Below are positions 1 to 7,641 of a stretch of 64,000 nt of DNA, piece after piece; position 1 is the stretch's first letter; each line of letters starts with the position of its first letter. The stretch comes from Desulfobacterium sp. (GTDB taxonomy: Bacteria > Desulfobacterota > Desulfobacteria > Desulfobacterales > Desulfobacteraceae). The translations under genes and the position numbers were made by a program. The notes under the pieces were generated by a model. It had not been told where the DNA came from and did not search any database. It saw only the letters and a list, made by a program, of their open reading frames with translations. The DNA is taken from NCBI GenBank assembly GCA_016342325.1, contig JAEINR010000004.1:62001-126000 (forward strand). The letters run 5' to 3'.

Positions 1-1
1 C

Positions 2-1696
2 TCTGCCACCTACCTTGCCCTTGGCACCACCTCCAACCGGCGGGGGGTCTACTACAGCCATCCGGTCTATGAAAAGACGGGGGGCTCCATCCTGGGGGTT
101 GCCGTGATAAAAACCTCGGTGGAGCTTGCCGAGTCCAAGCTCTTCACCGAATCCGAGGAGGTGCTCCTGGTGACGGATCCCAATGGAATGGTTTTTGTCT
201 CCAACCGGGAGGACCTGCGGTTTAATTTTCTGTGGCAGCTGGATCCGGCAAAGATCGAGGAGATCAAGGGAACCAAACAGTTTGGCAACGGTCCCTGGCC
301 CTGGGCCGGCTTTCAACGCCAGGAGAACGGTAACGTCAAGGACCGGGCCGGCACCGACTATCTCTTCTCCGCCCTGGAACTGGACAGCCATCCTGGATGG
401 AAGATCATCCACCTCAGTGATTTAAGGGAGATTGCAAAGCACCTTGCCGACCCGTTCATGAAGGTGGCCGGCAAGGTGATCCTCATTGTCTCGATTTTGA
501 TCGGTATCTCGGTGCTCATACTCTACAACATGGCGCTCAAGGAGATCCTGAGGCGGAAAACCGCTGAAAAGGAACTGCGGTTAAGCGAAGAGCGGTACCG
601 GGATATCTACCACAAGACACCGGTGATGCTCCACTCCATCGATACCACCGGGAAAATCATCCGGGTGAGCGACTACTGGCTCGAAAAAATGGGGTACACC
701 CGGGATGAGGTTATCGGCCGGGACCTCACCGGCTTCTACTCCGCGGCGTCCCGGCGCTATGCCGAGACGATTATTTTGCCTAAATTCTTCAGGACCGGGG
801 TGTGTACGGATGTCCCCTACACCTATGTGAAGAAGAACAAGCAGACCATTGACACCCTTCTTTCCTGCTATGGCGTGAGGGATGAGCGCAACCGGGTGGT
901 GCGCTCCCTTGCCGTGAGCGTGGATGTCACGGAAAAGAACCAGGTCCAGAAAGCCCTTGAAAAGGCGACCCAAAAGCTATCCACCTACTCCATGGATCTT
1001 GAGCGCCGGGTGGAAAAGCGGACCGTTGAACTGAAAAAGGCGGAGGAGAAGCTTAGAAGGCTCTCAGGAAGGATCATGGAGGCCCACGAGATTGAGCGGG
1101 GGGCGCTTGCAAGGGAACTCCACGACCATCTGGGACAAGTGCTGACGGCCCTTCGCATGGATGCCGTATGGATCGGGAACTTCCTTGCCAAAAGGGATGA
1201 AGATGCCGCTGTACGGGCCGACCGGATCTGTTCCCTGATCGACGACACCATCGGCGATGTCAGGGAGATGGCCTTCAGGCTCCGGCCCGGGGTGCTGGAC
1301 GACCTGGGACTTGAGGAGGCCCTGGAGTCGTTGACCGGGGATTTTGAAAAGCGATCGGAGATCACCTGTCTGTTCCAGAGCACCGCCATTCCGCCCATGG
1401 ATGATACCCTTGCCACTGCCCTTTACAGGATCGCCCAGGAAGCGTTGACCAATGCCATGCGCCATTCAAGCGCCTCCGTGGTGGGGGTGGCGCTGGCCAT
1501 GGAGGCAGGCAGACTTGTGCTGACAATAAAGGACAATGGAACCGGCTTTGCCTTTGACGACATTAATGAAGCCTCGGGGTTTGGGCTGGCAGGCATGCAG
1601 GAGAGGGCGACCCTGGCCGGGGGATCCCTTGATATTTCATCGAAACAAGGCTGGGGAACCCAGGTGTGCTGCAGGGTTCAAATGGGGGACGCATAG
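2..1696 (+). CDS. Sensor histidine kinase (Cache-PAS-HisKA_3), 5' truncated by window
   Basis: The reading frame is open from the first complete codon at base 2, so the gene begins outside the window; the ATG at 104 is internal. The first residues (SATYLALGTTSNRRG, YYSHPVY) look like the membrane-distal part of a DctB-type double Cache sensor, so a periplasmic ligand is likely. One transmembrane helix lies at about 461-532. A PAS domain follows (from SEERYRDIYHKTPV), then a coiled coil, a HisKA_3 dimerisation domain with the phospho-acceptor His in ELHDHLGQ (codon 1121-1123), and a HATPase domain (EALTNAMRHS, DNGTGF, GFGLAGMQER). This is the NarX/DesK-type architecture, whose partners are NarL-family regulators; one lies 152 bp downstream. 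The ligand is unknown. Confidence 0.93.
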   Translation, partial: SATYLALGTTSNRRGVYYSHPVYEKTGGSILGVAVIKTSVELAESKLFTESEEVLLVTDPNGMVFVSNREDLRFNFLWQLDPAKIEEIKGTKQFGNGPWPWAGFQRQENGNVKDRAGTDYLFSALELDSHPGWKIIHLSDLREIAKHLADPFMKVAGKVILIVSILIGISVLILYNMALKEILRRKTAEKELRLSEERYRDIYHKTPVMLHSIDTTGKIIRVSDYWLEKMGYTRDEVIGRDLTGFYSAASRRYAETIILPKFFRTGVCTDVPYTYVKKNKQTIDTLLSCYGVRDERNRVVRSLAVSVDVTEKNQVQKALEKATQKLSTYSMDLERRVEKRTVELKKAEEKLRRLSGRIMEAHEIERGALARELHDHLGQVLTALRMDAVWIGNFLAKRDEDAAVRADRICSLIDDTIGDVREMAFRLRPGVLDDLGLEEALESLTGDFEKRSEITCLFQSTAIPPMDDTLATALYRIAQEALTNAMRHSSASVVGVALAMEAGRLVLTIKDNGTGFAFDDINEASGFGLAGMQERATLAGGSLDISSKQGWGTQVCCRVQMGDA

Positions 1697-1790
1697 ATGG
1701 TGACACTTGAATGGTTTTGTCGATCATGGTTTTCAGATCAAACTCGAGTTCTAATGGGGGACGTATATATAAATGTTTACACTCGAATGG
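1681..1790 (+). repeat. Partial duplication of the kinase 3' end
   Basis: The stretch starting AATGGGGGACG at 1681, which carries the last kinase codons and stop, recurs at 1753-1790. Both copies continue with similar sequence (ATAGATGGTGACACTTGAATGG against ATA-rich sequence then TTTACACTCGAATGG). The second copy lies just before the response-regulator gene. It looks like a small tandem duplication that has since diverged. Confidence 0.6.
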
Positions 1791-1848
1791 AGTGTCCTGC
1801 CGGTTTTAATGAAAACAGGCTCAATTCATATGCGAGGAATTATAAATC

Positions 1849-2487
1849 ATGATTAGGGTGTTGCTTGCGGATGACCACAAAATCGTTAGGGAGGGGTTGA
1901 GGCGCATCATTGAAGAGAGCGGAGAGATGGTGGTGGTGGCCGAGGCCGAAGACGGGAACCAGGCCATTGAGAGGGCCCTTGATACCACGGCCCATGTGGC
2001 GGTGGTGGATATCTCCATGCCAGGGGTGGACGGCCTCGAGGTGACCGCCATGATCAAAGCCCATGTACCGGACTTGCCCGTCCTGATTCTCACCATGCAC
2101 GACGAGGAGCAGTATGTGGTCAAGGCCGTTGAAATCGGTGCCATGGGCTATGTGACAAAGCAGTCGGCTCCGGAACAGCTGGTGGATGCCATCAAGAAGC
2201 TCCATTCCGGCGGCCGGTATCTCACGGAAAAAGCAAGCGAGGCCCTGGCGTTGAGGGTCGTTAGGGGGGACAGGTGCGGTTCCCTTGTCGACTCCCTTTC
2301 CATGCGGGAGCTCCAGGTGCTTCGAAAGCTTGCCCTTGGCCAAACAAATCATGAAATCGCCGACAGCTACAACATCAGCGTCAAGACCGTGGACACCTAT
2401 CGGTCGAGGATTCTGAAGAAACTGAACTTGAGAAACAATGCCGAGCTCTCTCGGTTCGCCATCCGGAACCGGATCGTCGAATTGTAG
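1849..2487 (+). CDS. NarL/LuxR-family response regulator
   Basis: This 212-residue protein has an N-terminal receiver domain with the acidic pair D8-D9, phospho-acceptor D54 (AVVDISMPG), T82 and K104. A C-terminal LuxR-type helix-turn-helix follows at about 148-205 (LSMRELQVLRKLALG, NHEIADSYNIS, VKTVDTYRSRILKKL). It is the expected partner of the HisKA_3 kinase just upstream on the same strand. A DNA-binding transcriptional regulator is a safe call; the regulon is not visible. The next gene, malic enzyme, starts 119 bp downstream and could be a target, which is only inference. Confidence 0.95.
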   Translation: MIRVLLADDHKIVREGLRRIIEESGEMVVVAEAEDGNQAIERALDTTAHVAVVDISMPGVDGLEVTAMIKAHVPDLPVLILTMHDEEQYVVKAVEIGAMGYVTKQSAPEQLVDAIKKLHSGGRYLTEKASEALALRVVRGDRCGSLVDSLSMRELQVLRKLALGQTNHEIADSYNISVKTVDTYRSRILKKLNLRNNAELSRFAIRNRIVEL

Positions 2488-2606
2488 ATACTTTGCGAAA
2501 CAGTGTTTAGCTTTGTGTGGGCGCCAAAGGGTGTGCTATCCTTTTTCAAGTCAGAAACCTATCAATGTATGGTGAAAATTAAACAAAAGGCATGCGGAGA
2601 TTTACC

Positions 2607-4337
2607 ATGGAAGAGAATAATTACACCTTTGAGTTTGGCGACCACGGCGAGACCACTGCAGTAGAAATCAAAGCTTGTGGATCCGATGTGTTACGGTACA
2701 ACAATATCAGCAAGGGCACGGCCTTTACCGAACAGGAAAGACAAAAGCTTCATCTCTCGGGATTCCTTCCTCCCCGGGTAAAGGATCTTCAGTCCCAGGT
2801 GGCCTCATCCCTCAAGGTGATCGACAACAAGGAGAGTGATCTCGAGCGGTTCATTTATATCCGCAGCCTGTTTGACAGAAACGTCACCCTGGCCCATGCC
2901 GTCATCGCAAGCGATATCCCAAAATTTTTGAGCATCATCTACACCCCCACCGTGGGGCTTGCCTGTCAGCACTACTCCTCCATGTTCAGACGGGCCAACG
3001 GCATCCATTTTTATCCCGGCAACATCGACCAGGCCGAAGAGATTCTGAAGCGGTACTGCGATCGGGACATCCGGGTGGCCGTGGTCACCGACAACCAGGG
3101 CATCCTGGGCATCGGAGACCAGGGTGCCGGGGGGATTGCCATCTGCCTTGGTAAGCTCATGCTCTACACCCAGGGGGCGGGGATCGCTCCCTGGCACTGT
3201 TTGCCCATCTCCCTGGATGTGGGCACGGACAACCCGGAACTCCTGGCCGACGACAACTATCTTGGGTGGCAACATCCCCGGGTAAAGGGGGAAGACTACC
3301 TTGAATTCCTAGGCAAGTTCGCAAGGGCCTTTAAGGCGGTCTTTCCCAAGGCCCTGTGCCAGTGGGAGGATTTCTCAAAGCAGAACGCCTTTACCATACG
3401 GGATGTCTACCTCCACGATCTCATCTCCTTTAACGACGATATCCAGGGAACCGGCTCCATTGCCCTGGCAGGTATCCTGGCCGCCATGAAGGTCAAGAAG
3501 GAGAAATTCGTGGACCAGGTGTTTCTCATCCACGGGGCCGGGGCCGGCGGCATCGGCATTGCCGAACAGATCGAAACCGAGCTCATGGAAGAGGGGCTTG
3601 ACACGGATGAGGCACGGAAACGGATTTTTACTCTGGACTCCCGGGGGGTGGTCACCACGGACCGTACCCTGGAACCCTATAAAGAGAAATTTGCCAAGGA
3701 TCCCGCCACCCTTGGCTGGCTTAATTCTCCTGAAGACAACACCCTCATCAACGTGATCAAACATGAAAAAGTCACGGTGCTCATCGGCACCTCGGGCCAG
3801 CCCGGATGCTTCACAAGGGAGGTGGTGGTGGCGGTGGGCAAAAACAGCGACCGCCCTGTGATCCTGCCCTTGAGCAATCCCACCACCAAGACCGAGGCCC
3901 TGCCCCAGGATATCTACGACTGGACCGATGGCAGGGCCCTTGTTGCCACGGGAAGCCCCTTTCCGCCAGTGAAACACGGCAACCGGGAGATCCGCATCGG
4001 CCAGATGAACAATGCCTTTGTCTTTCCCGGGGTCGGGCTTGGGGTGGTGGCTTCCGGCGCCCTCGAGGTCCTGCCCACATTCTTCTCCGCCGCAGCCCAT
4101 GCCGTTGCAGAGTATGTGACCGAGGAAGACCTCAAGGCCGGTATCCTCTGTCCTCCCCTGGATAAATTACGGGAGGTCTCCCTTAAGGTGGCCAAGTTTG
4201 TGGGGGCCGAGGCGATCCGGGGCGGGGTGACAAGCGAGTGCGTCTACAGCCGTTATAAGCATGCCAATGATCTGGAACGGTTGAACACGCTTATCCAGGG
4301 CATGTGCTGGAATCCCGAGTATCTTCCCATCCTCTGA
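2607..4337 (+). CDS. maeA: NAD-dependent malic enzyme (oxaloacetate-decarboxylating)
   Basis: This enzyme oxidatively decarboxylates malate to pyruvate with reduction of NAD. It has the SfcA/MaeA layout, about 576 residues, close to E. coli MaeA (565). Visible motifs are the catalytic Tyr region (YTPTVGLACQHYS), the metal and substrate regions (QWEDFSKQNAF, FNDDIQGTG), the Lys region (CLGKLMLY) and the Rossmann loop (HGAGAGGIGIA) followed by DSRG. I start at the ATG at 2607, which has GGAG at 2596-2599 with 7-nt spacing; the upstream ATG at 2592 has its purine run only 1 nt away. In an autotroph it would link the C4 pool to pyruvate. Confidence 0.95.
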   Translation: MEENNYTFEFGDHGETTAVEIKACGSDVLRYNNISKGTAFTEQERQKLHLSGFLPPRVKDLQSQVASSLKVIDNKESDLERFIYIRSLFDRNVTLAHAVIASDIPKFLSIIYTPTVGLACQHYSSMFRRANGIHFYPGNIDQAEEILKRYCDRDIRVAVVTDNQGILGIGDQGAGGIAICLGKLMLYTQGAGIAPWHCLPISLDVGTDNPELLADDNYLGWQHPRVKGEDYLEFLGKFARAFKAVFPKALCQWEDFSKQNAFTIRDVYLHDLISFNDDIQGTGSIALAGILAAMKVKKEKFVDQVFLIHGAGAGGIGIAEQIETELMEEGLDTDEARKRIFTLDSRGVVTTDRTLEPYKEKFAKDPATLGWLNSPEDNTLINVIKHEKVTVLIGTSGQPGCFTREVVVAVGKNSDRPVILPLSNPTTKTEALPQDIYDWTDGRALVATGSPFPPVKHGNREIRIGQMNNAFVFPGVGLGVVASGALEVLPTFFSAAAHAVAEYVTEEDLKAGILCPPLDKLREVSLKVAKFVGAEAIRGGVTSECVYSRYKHANDLERLNTLIQGMCWNPEYLPIL

Positions 4338-4352
4338 CAGGCTCTGGCGAAT

Positions 4353-4408
4353 AAGGGCCCCTGGCGTGGGACGTTTTCTCCGTCCGGCCGGGGCCTTAAA
4401 TTTTCTTT
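4353..4408 (+). terminator. Rho-independent terminator after malic enzyme
   Basis: AAGGGCCCCTGGC pairs with GCCGGGGCCTT apart from two single-base bulges and is followed by AAATTTTCTTT. It lies between the malic enzyme stop and the hydrolase RBS, so the hydrolase may have its own promoter or depend on read-through. Confidence 0.6.
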
Positions 4409-4441
4409 CCAAAGATTTTCCCCATAAACCAAGGGGGGGCA

Positions 4442-5251
4442 ATGAAAAGATCCGTCAACGGAATAGACCTCTACTACGAGGATTGCGGCACAGGCCCTGC
4501 CATGATATTTGTCCATGGATTGGGGGAAAATGGCGACTCCTGGAAATACCAGGTGGCCTGTTTCAAGGCGGGCTTTCGAACCATCTCCATGGATCTGAGG
4601 GGGCACCATCGAAGTGAAGACGGAGAGTTGTCCATCACCATGGCGCTCTTTGCTTCGGACATCATCGCCCTCATGGATCTTCTGGAGATCGGCAGTGCCC
4701 ATTTTGTGGGCTTGTCCATGGGAGGCTTGATCTGCCAGGAGCTGACCATAAACCACCAGCACCGGATGAAGACCATGACCCTGAGCGATGCCGCAGGGTT
4801 TTATCCTGAATCCATGTCCGGGCCAGGGCTTGAGGAGCGGTTAGCGATGCTCCGAACCCTGCCCATGGCGGAGATCGGAAGGCTGGTGGGGGAGGTGGCA
4901 ACACGGCCCGATATTGACAAAGAGACCCTTGAGGATATTATCGGGATGTTTCAGCTGAACCGGAAAATACCCTATCTCCAAGCCACCCGGTCCACCATGA
5001 CGGCGGATTACCGAAAGATCCATCACGCCATTGACATTCCTAGTCTTATCATGGTGGGGGCCCTGGATCTTGTTACCCCCATCGCGTTTTCCCAGTTTCT
5101 CAACAGGGCGATCCGACACTCCAAGATGACCATCATTCCCCATGCTGCCCACATGTCAAAGATCGAGAACCACCAGGACTATAACAAACGACTTGGGGAA
5201 TTCCTTGCCCCCTATGAACCGGATGCCTTCAGGGCATTGTCTCTCAAGTAA
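4442..5251 (+). CDS. Alpha/beta-fold hydrolase
   Basis: This 269-residue alpha/beta hydrolase resembles the RutD/PcaD/BioH-like esterases and 3-oxoadipate enol-lactonases. The oxyanion-hole motif is FVHGLGENG near residue 23. The nucleophile elbow GLSMGG puts Ser at 92, the acid is likely D209 (VGALDLVTP) and the catalytic His is likely H237 (IPHAAHMSKIE). No signal peptide is seen, so it should be cytoplasmic. The start is supported by an AAGGGGGGG purine run just before the ATG. The substrate cannot be deduced and no pathway neighbours help. Confidence 0.9.
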   Translation: MKRSVNGIDLYYEDCGTGPAMIFVHGLGENGDSWKYQVACFKAGFRTISMDLRGHHRSEDGELSITMALFASDIIALMDLLEIGSAHFVGLSMGGLICQELTINHQHRMKTMTLSDAAGFYPESMSGPGLEERLAMLRTLPMAEIGRLVGEVATRPDIDKETLEDIIGMFQLNRKIPYLQATRSTMTADYRKIHHAIDIPSLIMVGALDLVTPIAFSQFLNRAIRHSKMTIIPHAAHMSKIENHQDYNKRLGEFLAPYEPDAFRALSLK

Positions 5252-5492
5252 TTGTTTTTCCCCCCTCCTTGACAACCGCGGATATGATTCCCATTTTATT
5301 AGAAAGCGCGGCATCGTGTGTTCCACACTTATTCTAGTGCGAGTTGATGTTGTAAATCCGATTAAAAAGACTGAACTACACCCTTCTGCTGGTTTATTTA
5401 CTTAGTTGCATGAAAATCCTCTACAGGATGCCCGATTCCTTAGGAGAAAAGGTTTTGCCTGTCCCTTTTTTTTGTACCAAAGGAGGTAACCC

Positions 5493-5684
5493 ATGGAAGG
5501 ACACAAACTCGATAAAAATATGGTATTTTATAACCCAGGACAACCGGGTGCGGTATTTACTTTTGCTGCATCTAATTTTGTAACCCCCGAATTGATCCAG
5601 AAGACCCGTGATCATCTGGAGTTTGAAACCGAAAACCAAATCGCTTTTGTCGAAGATCGCCGCACCAAAGAACGGATCGGTTGA
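5493..5684 (+). CDS. Small hypothetical protein (63 aa)
   Basis: A short ORF preceded by a near-perfect Shine-Dalgarno (AAAGGAGGT) 6-7 nt before the ATG, which is the main reason to accept it. The product MEGHKLDKNMVFYNPGQPGA... is soluble and mixed in charge, with no membrane segment, Cys motif or family I recognise. It stands alone between the hydrolase gene and the decayed Lnt-like gene, about 240 bp after the hydrolase stop. An A-run follows the stop codon. The function is unknown. Confidence 0.6.
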   Translation: MEGHKLDKNMVFYNPGQPGAVFTFAASNFVTPELIQKTRDHLEFETENQIAFVEDRRTKERIG

Positions 5685-5816
5685 CGGAAAAAAAAAATAA
5701 CCCATCGAACGGGACAGGCAATTTTCCCAGGAGATTATTAATTACGTTGGTTTATGGATGTTTGTTCTCGAAATAGCGCCTGTTTTATCCATTATGATAA
5801 GAAAAGGGCTCTATTC

Positions 5817-6371
5817 CTATACGAGGAGCAAAAATCCAGCCAGGAGCAGAAATCCAATGGTACAGAGCCAGGCCAGGACGTCACCCAATTGGGCATATAC
5901 GGTGGTGACGCTTTTAACCGGTAGGTTTGAAACCATTATTTTCGCTTTGGTATTCCAATAATCTAAGGACGTCAGGGTCCTGCCCTGGTAATCAGCGGCA
6001 ATGGAGAGTCCTTCTCCTGTTGTTTTAACCATTGAGCATCCGTTCTCAATGGCACGAAAAACCCCCATTTGACTGTGTAACGGGCTTACCGATTTCCAGC
6101 TTAAGGAGGGGATTAGCAGAAGCCCGGCTTTTTTATTCCCCGCTTGACGAACAAGGCCCGGATAATCCTGATCCGCACAAATCACCGATGCGATGTTACC
6201 AAATGGCGTGGCTATAACCGGAATAATCCCCTTGCCCGGGAGAATGGGTTCAAGGGGTGGGGCGGGTTTTGAACCCCTCCCCTCCATTTTCCCAGAAATA
6301 ATTAGCAACCGAAGCAAACCAGGCGATTAAAAACGGTATCCCCCAAATTACGGTTGAATAAATCTTGGGTA
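5817..6371 (-). pseudogene. Decayed Lnt/nitrilase-superfamily membrane protein
   Basis: The larger open frame (5817-6317) encodes a CN-hydrolase-like C-terminus: GNIASVICADQDYP resembles the region around the catalytic Cys, followed by RAIENGCSMVKTT, GEGLSIAADYQGRT and a final transmembrane helix (LCTIGFLLLAGFLLLV), as in apolipoprotein N-acyltransferase. Upstream, in another frame (about 6255-6371), a membrane segment reads IWGIPFLIAWFASVANYFW. About 500 residues would be expected; under 200 remain, split over two frames with most of the N-terminal membrane domain missing. It is probably a non-functional remnant. It lies 6 bp from the dsrP-like stop codon. Confidence 0.7.
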
Positions 6372-6377
6372 ACGGCT

Positions 6378-7541
6378 CTAAGCGCCGGAGCTGTTATACT
6401 CTTTTACCGATATGGTTATTTTGTACAGGAGGGTCAATACGAGCAGGCCCAGGGCGGTCACTCCGGCCGAGATGATCAATTCGTGGAAGGAGGGAACGTA
6501 TTCGGTCACGTGGTGGAGGGGAGAGGGGACAAACCCGCCGGAGATCATGCCAAGGCCTTTATCTATCCAGGTTCCGGCAAAGACGAGAACGCAGGAGAAA
6601 AAGAGGGTTGTTTCATTGCTCCGGGTTATTGGTATGAGCAGCAGAACCACTGCCAGGACCATGGATGAAACCGATGCCCACATCCAGGGCACCAGGGCGC
6701 TGTGGCCGTGGAGACCTATATAAAGATATTTTAGATGGTCCATGTGCCCCGGGATCTTGGAATAGAACACAACAAACACCTCGCAGACGAGGAAGAAGAG
6801 ATTTGCTAGGAGGCCGTAAGTGACGATGACGGCAAGGGATTGAATCGCTTCCTTGCCCGGATCAAACAGGGTCACCCTTCGGATAACCATGCACAGCAGG
6901 ATTAACAGGGCAGGGCCTGCAGCAAAGGCCGAGGCAAGAAACCGTGGGGCAAGGATGGCCGTGAGCCAGAATCCCCTGCCGGGCAGTCCGCAGTAGATGA
7001 ATGCCGTTACCGTGTGAATGGAAAACGCCATTGGAATGGAGAGGTAGATCAGCGGCTTTATCCAGGAAGGTGGGGCAACACCGTTTTTTTCGGCTTCAAG
7101 AACCTTCCAGCCGATGATGATGTTCAACGCCAGATAGCAGAACAGGACATTGCCGTCCCAAAAAAGCATTGACCAGGGGGTTGGATGGAAAAAGATGTTC
7201 AACGCCCGCATGGGCTGGCCCAGATGGATCAAGAGATATAAAAAGCACATGAGGATCGAGGCCACGGCCAGGAATTCTCCCAGGAGCGTGATTCGGCCGA
7301 ATTTCTTGTAGTCATGGAGATAGTAGGGGAGGACAAGCATGACGCCTCCTGCCGCGACGCCTACAAAAAAGGTCATTTGGGCCGTGTAAAATCCCCAGGA
7401 GACATCCCGGCTCTGGCCAGTTACCATCAGTCCAAGATTCAGCTGCTCCCCATAGAAGAAGGCGCCCAGGCCTATGATCGAAACAAGGGATACCATCCAT
7501 ATCCAGTATCGTCTGCTACCCTTTAAAGCAAGATTAAGCAT
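6378..7541 (-). CDS. dsrP: NrfD-family quinone-interacting membrane subunit, DsrP-like
   Basis: This 387-residue polytopic inner-membrane protein has about ten hydrophobic helices and belongs to the NrfD/PsrC family. The N-terminal part (SRDVSWGFYTAQMTFFVGVA, LPYYLHDYKKFGRITLLGEF, LGQPMRALNIFFHPTPWS) closely resembles DsrP of the DsrMKJOP complex of sulfate reducers. In that complex DsrP exchanges electrons with menaquinone. A GGAGG Shine-Dalgarno lies just upstream of the ATG. No dsrM, K, J or O lies nearby, so this is either a stand-alone paralogue or one left from a broken operon. The family call is firm; the complex it joins is unknown. Confidence 0.88.
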   Translation of the reverse strand: MLNLALKGSRRYWIWMVSLVSIIGLGAFFYGEQLNLGLMVTGQSRDVSWGFYTAQMTFFVGVAAGGVMLVLPYYLHDYKKFGRITLLGEFLAVASILMCFLYLLIHLGQPMRALNIFFHPTPWSMLFWDGNVLFCYLALNIIIGWKVLEAEKNGVAPPSWIKPLIYLSIPMAFSIHTVTAFIYCGLPGRGFWLTAILAPRFLASAFAAGPALLILLCMVIRRVTLFDPGKEAIQSLAVIVTYGLLANLFFLVCEVFVVFYSKIPGHMDHLKYLYIGLHGHSALVPWMWASVSSMVLAVVLLLIPITRSNETTLFFSCVLVFAGTWIDKGLGMISGGFVPSPLHHVTEYVPSFHELIISAGVTALGLLVLTLLYKITISVKEYNSSGA

Positions 7542-7641
7542 ATTTCCTCCGTTTAACCTGATTCATGTTGAATAAAAACAGTTGTGGTCTGGAAGATATA
7601 GCGCTTAAGAGTAAATCCTGAGTAAATTCGGAACGAAATTT

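Noticed and set aside
3375-4100. Long minus-strand ORF opposite malic enzyme
   Set aside because: Shadow of a high-GC coding gene; no domain pattern, and the plus-strand product is a clear malic enzyme.
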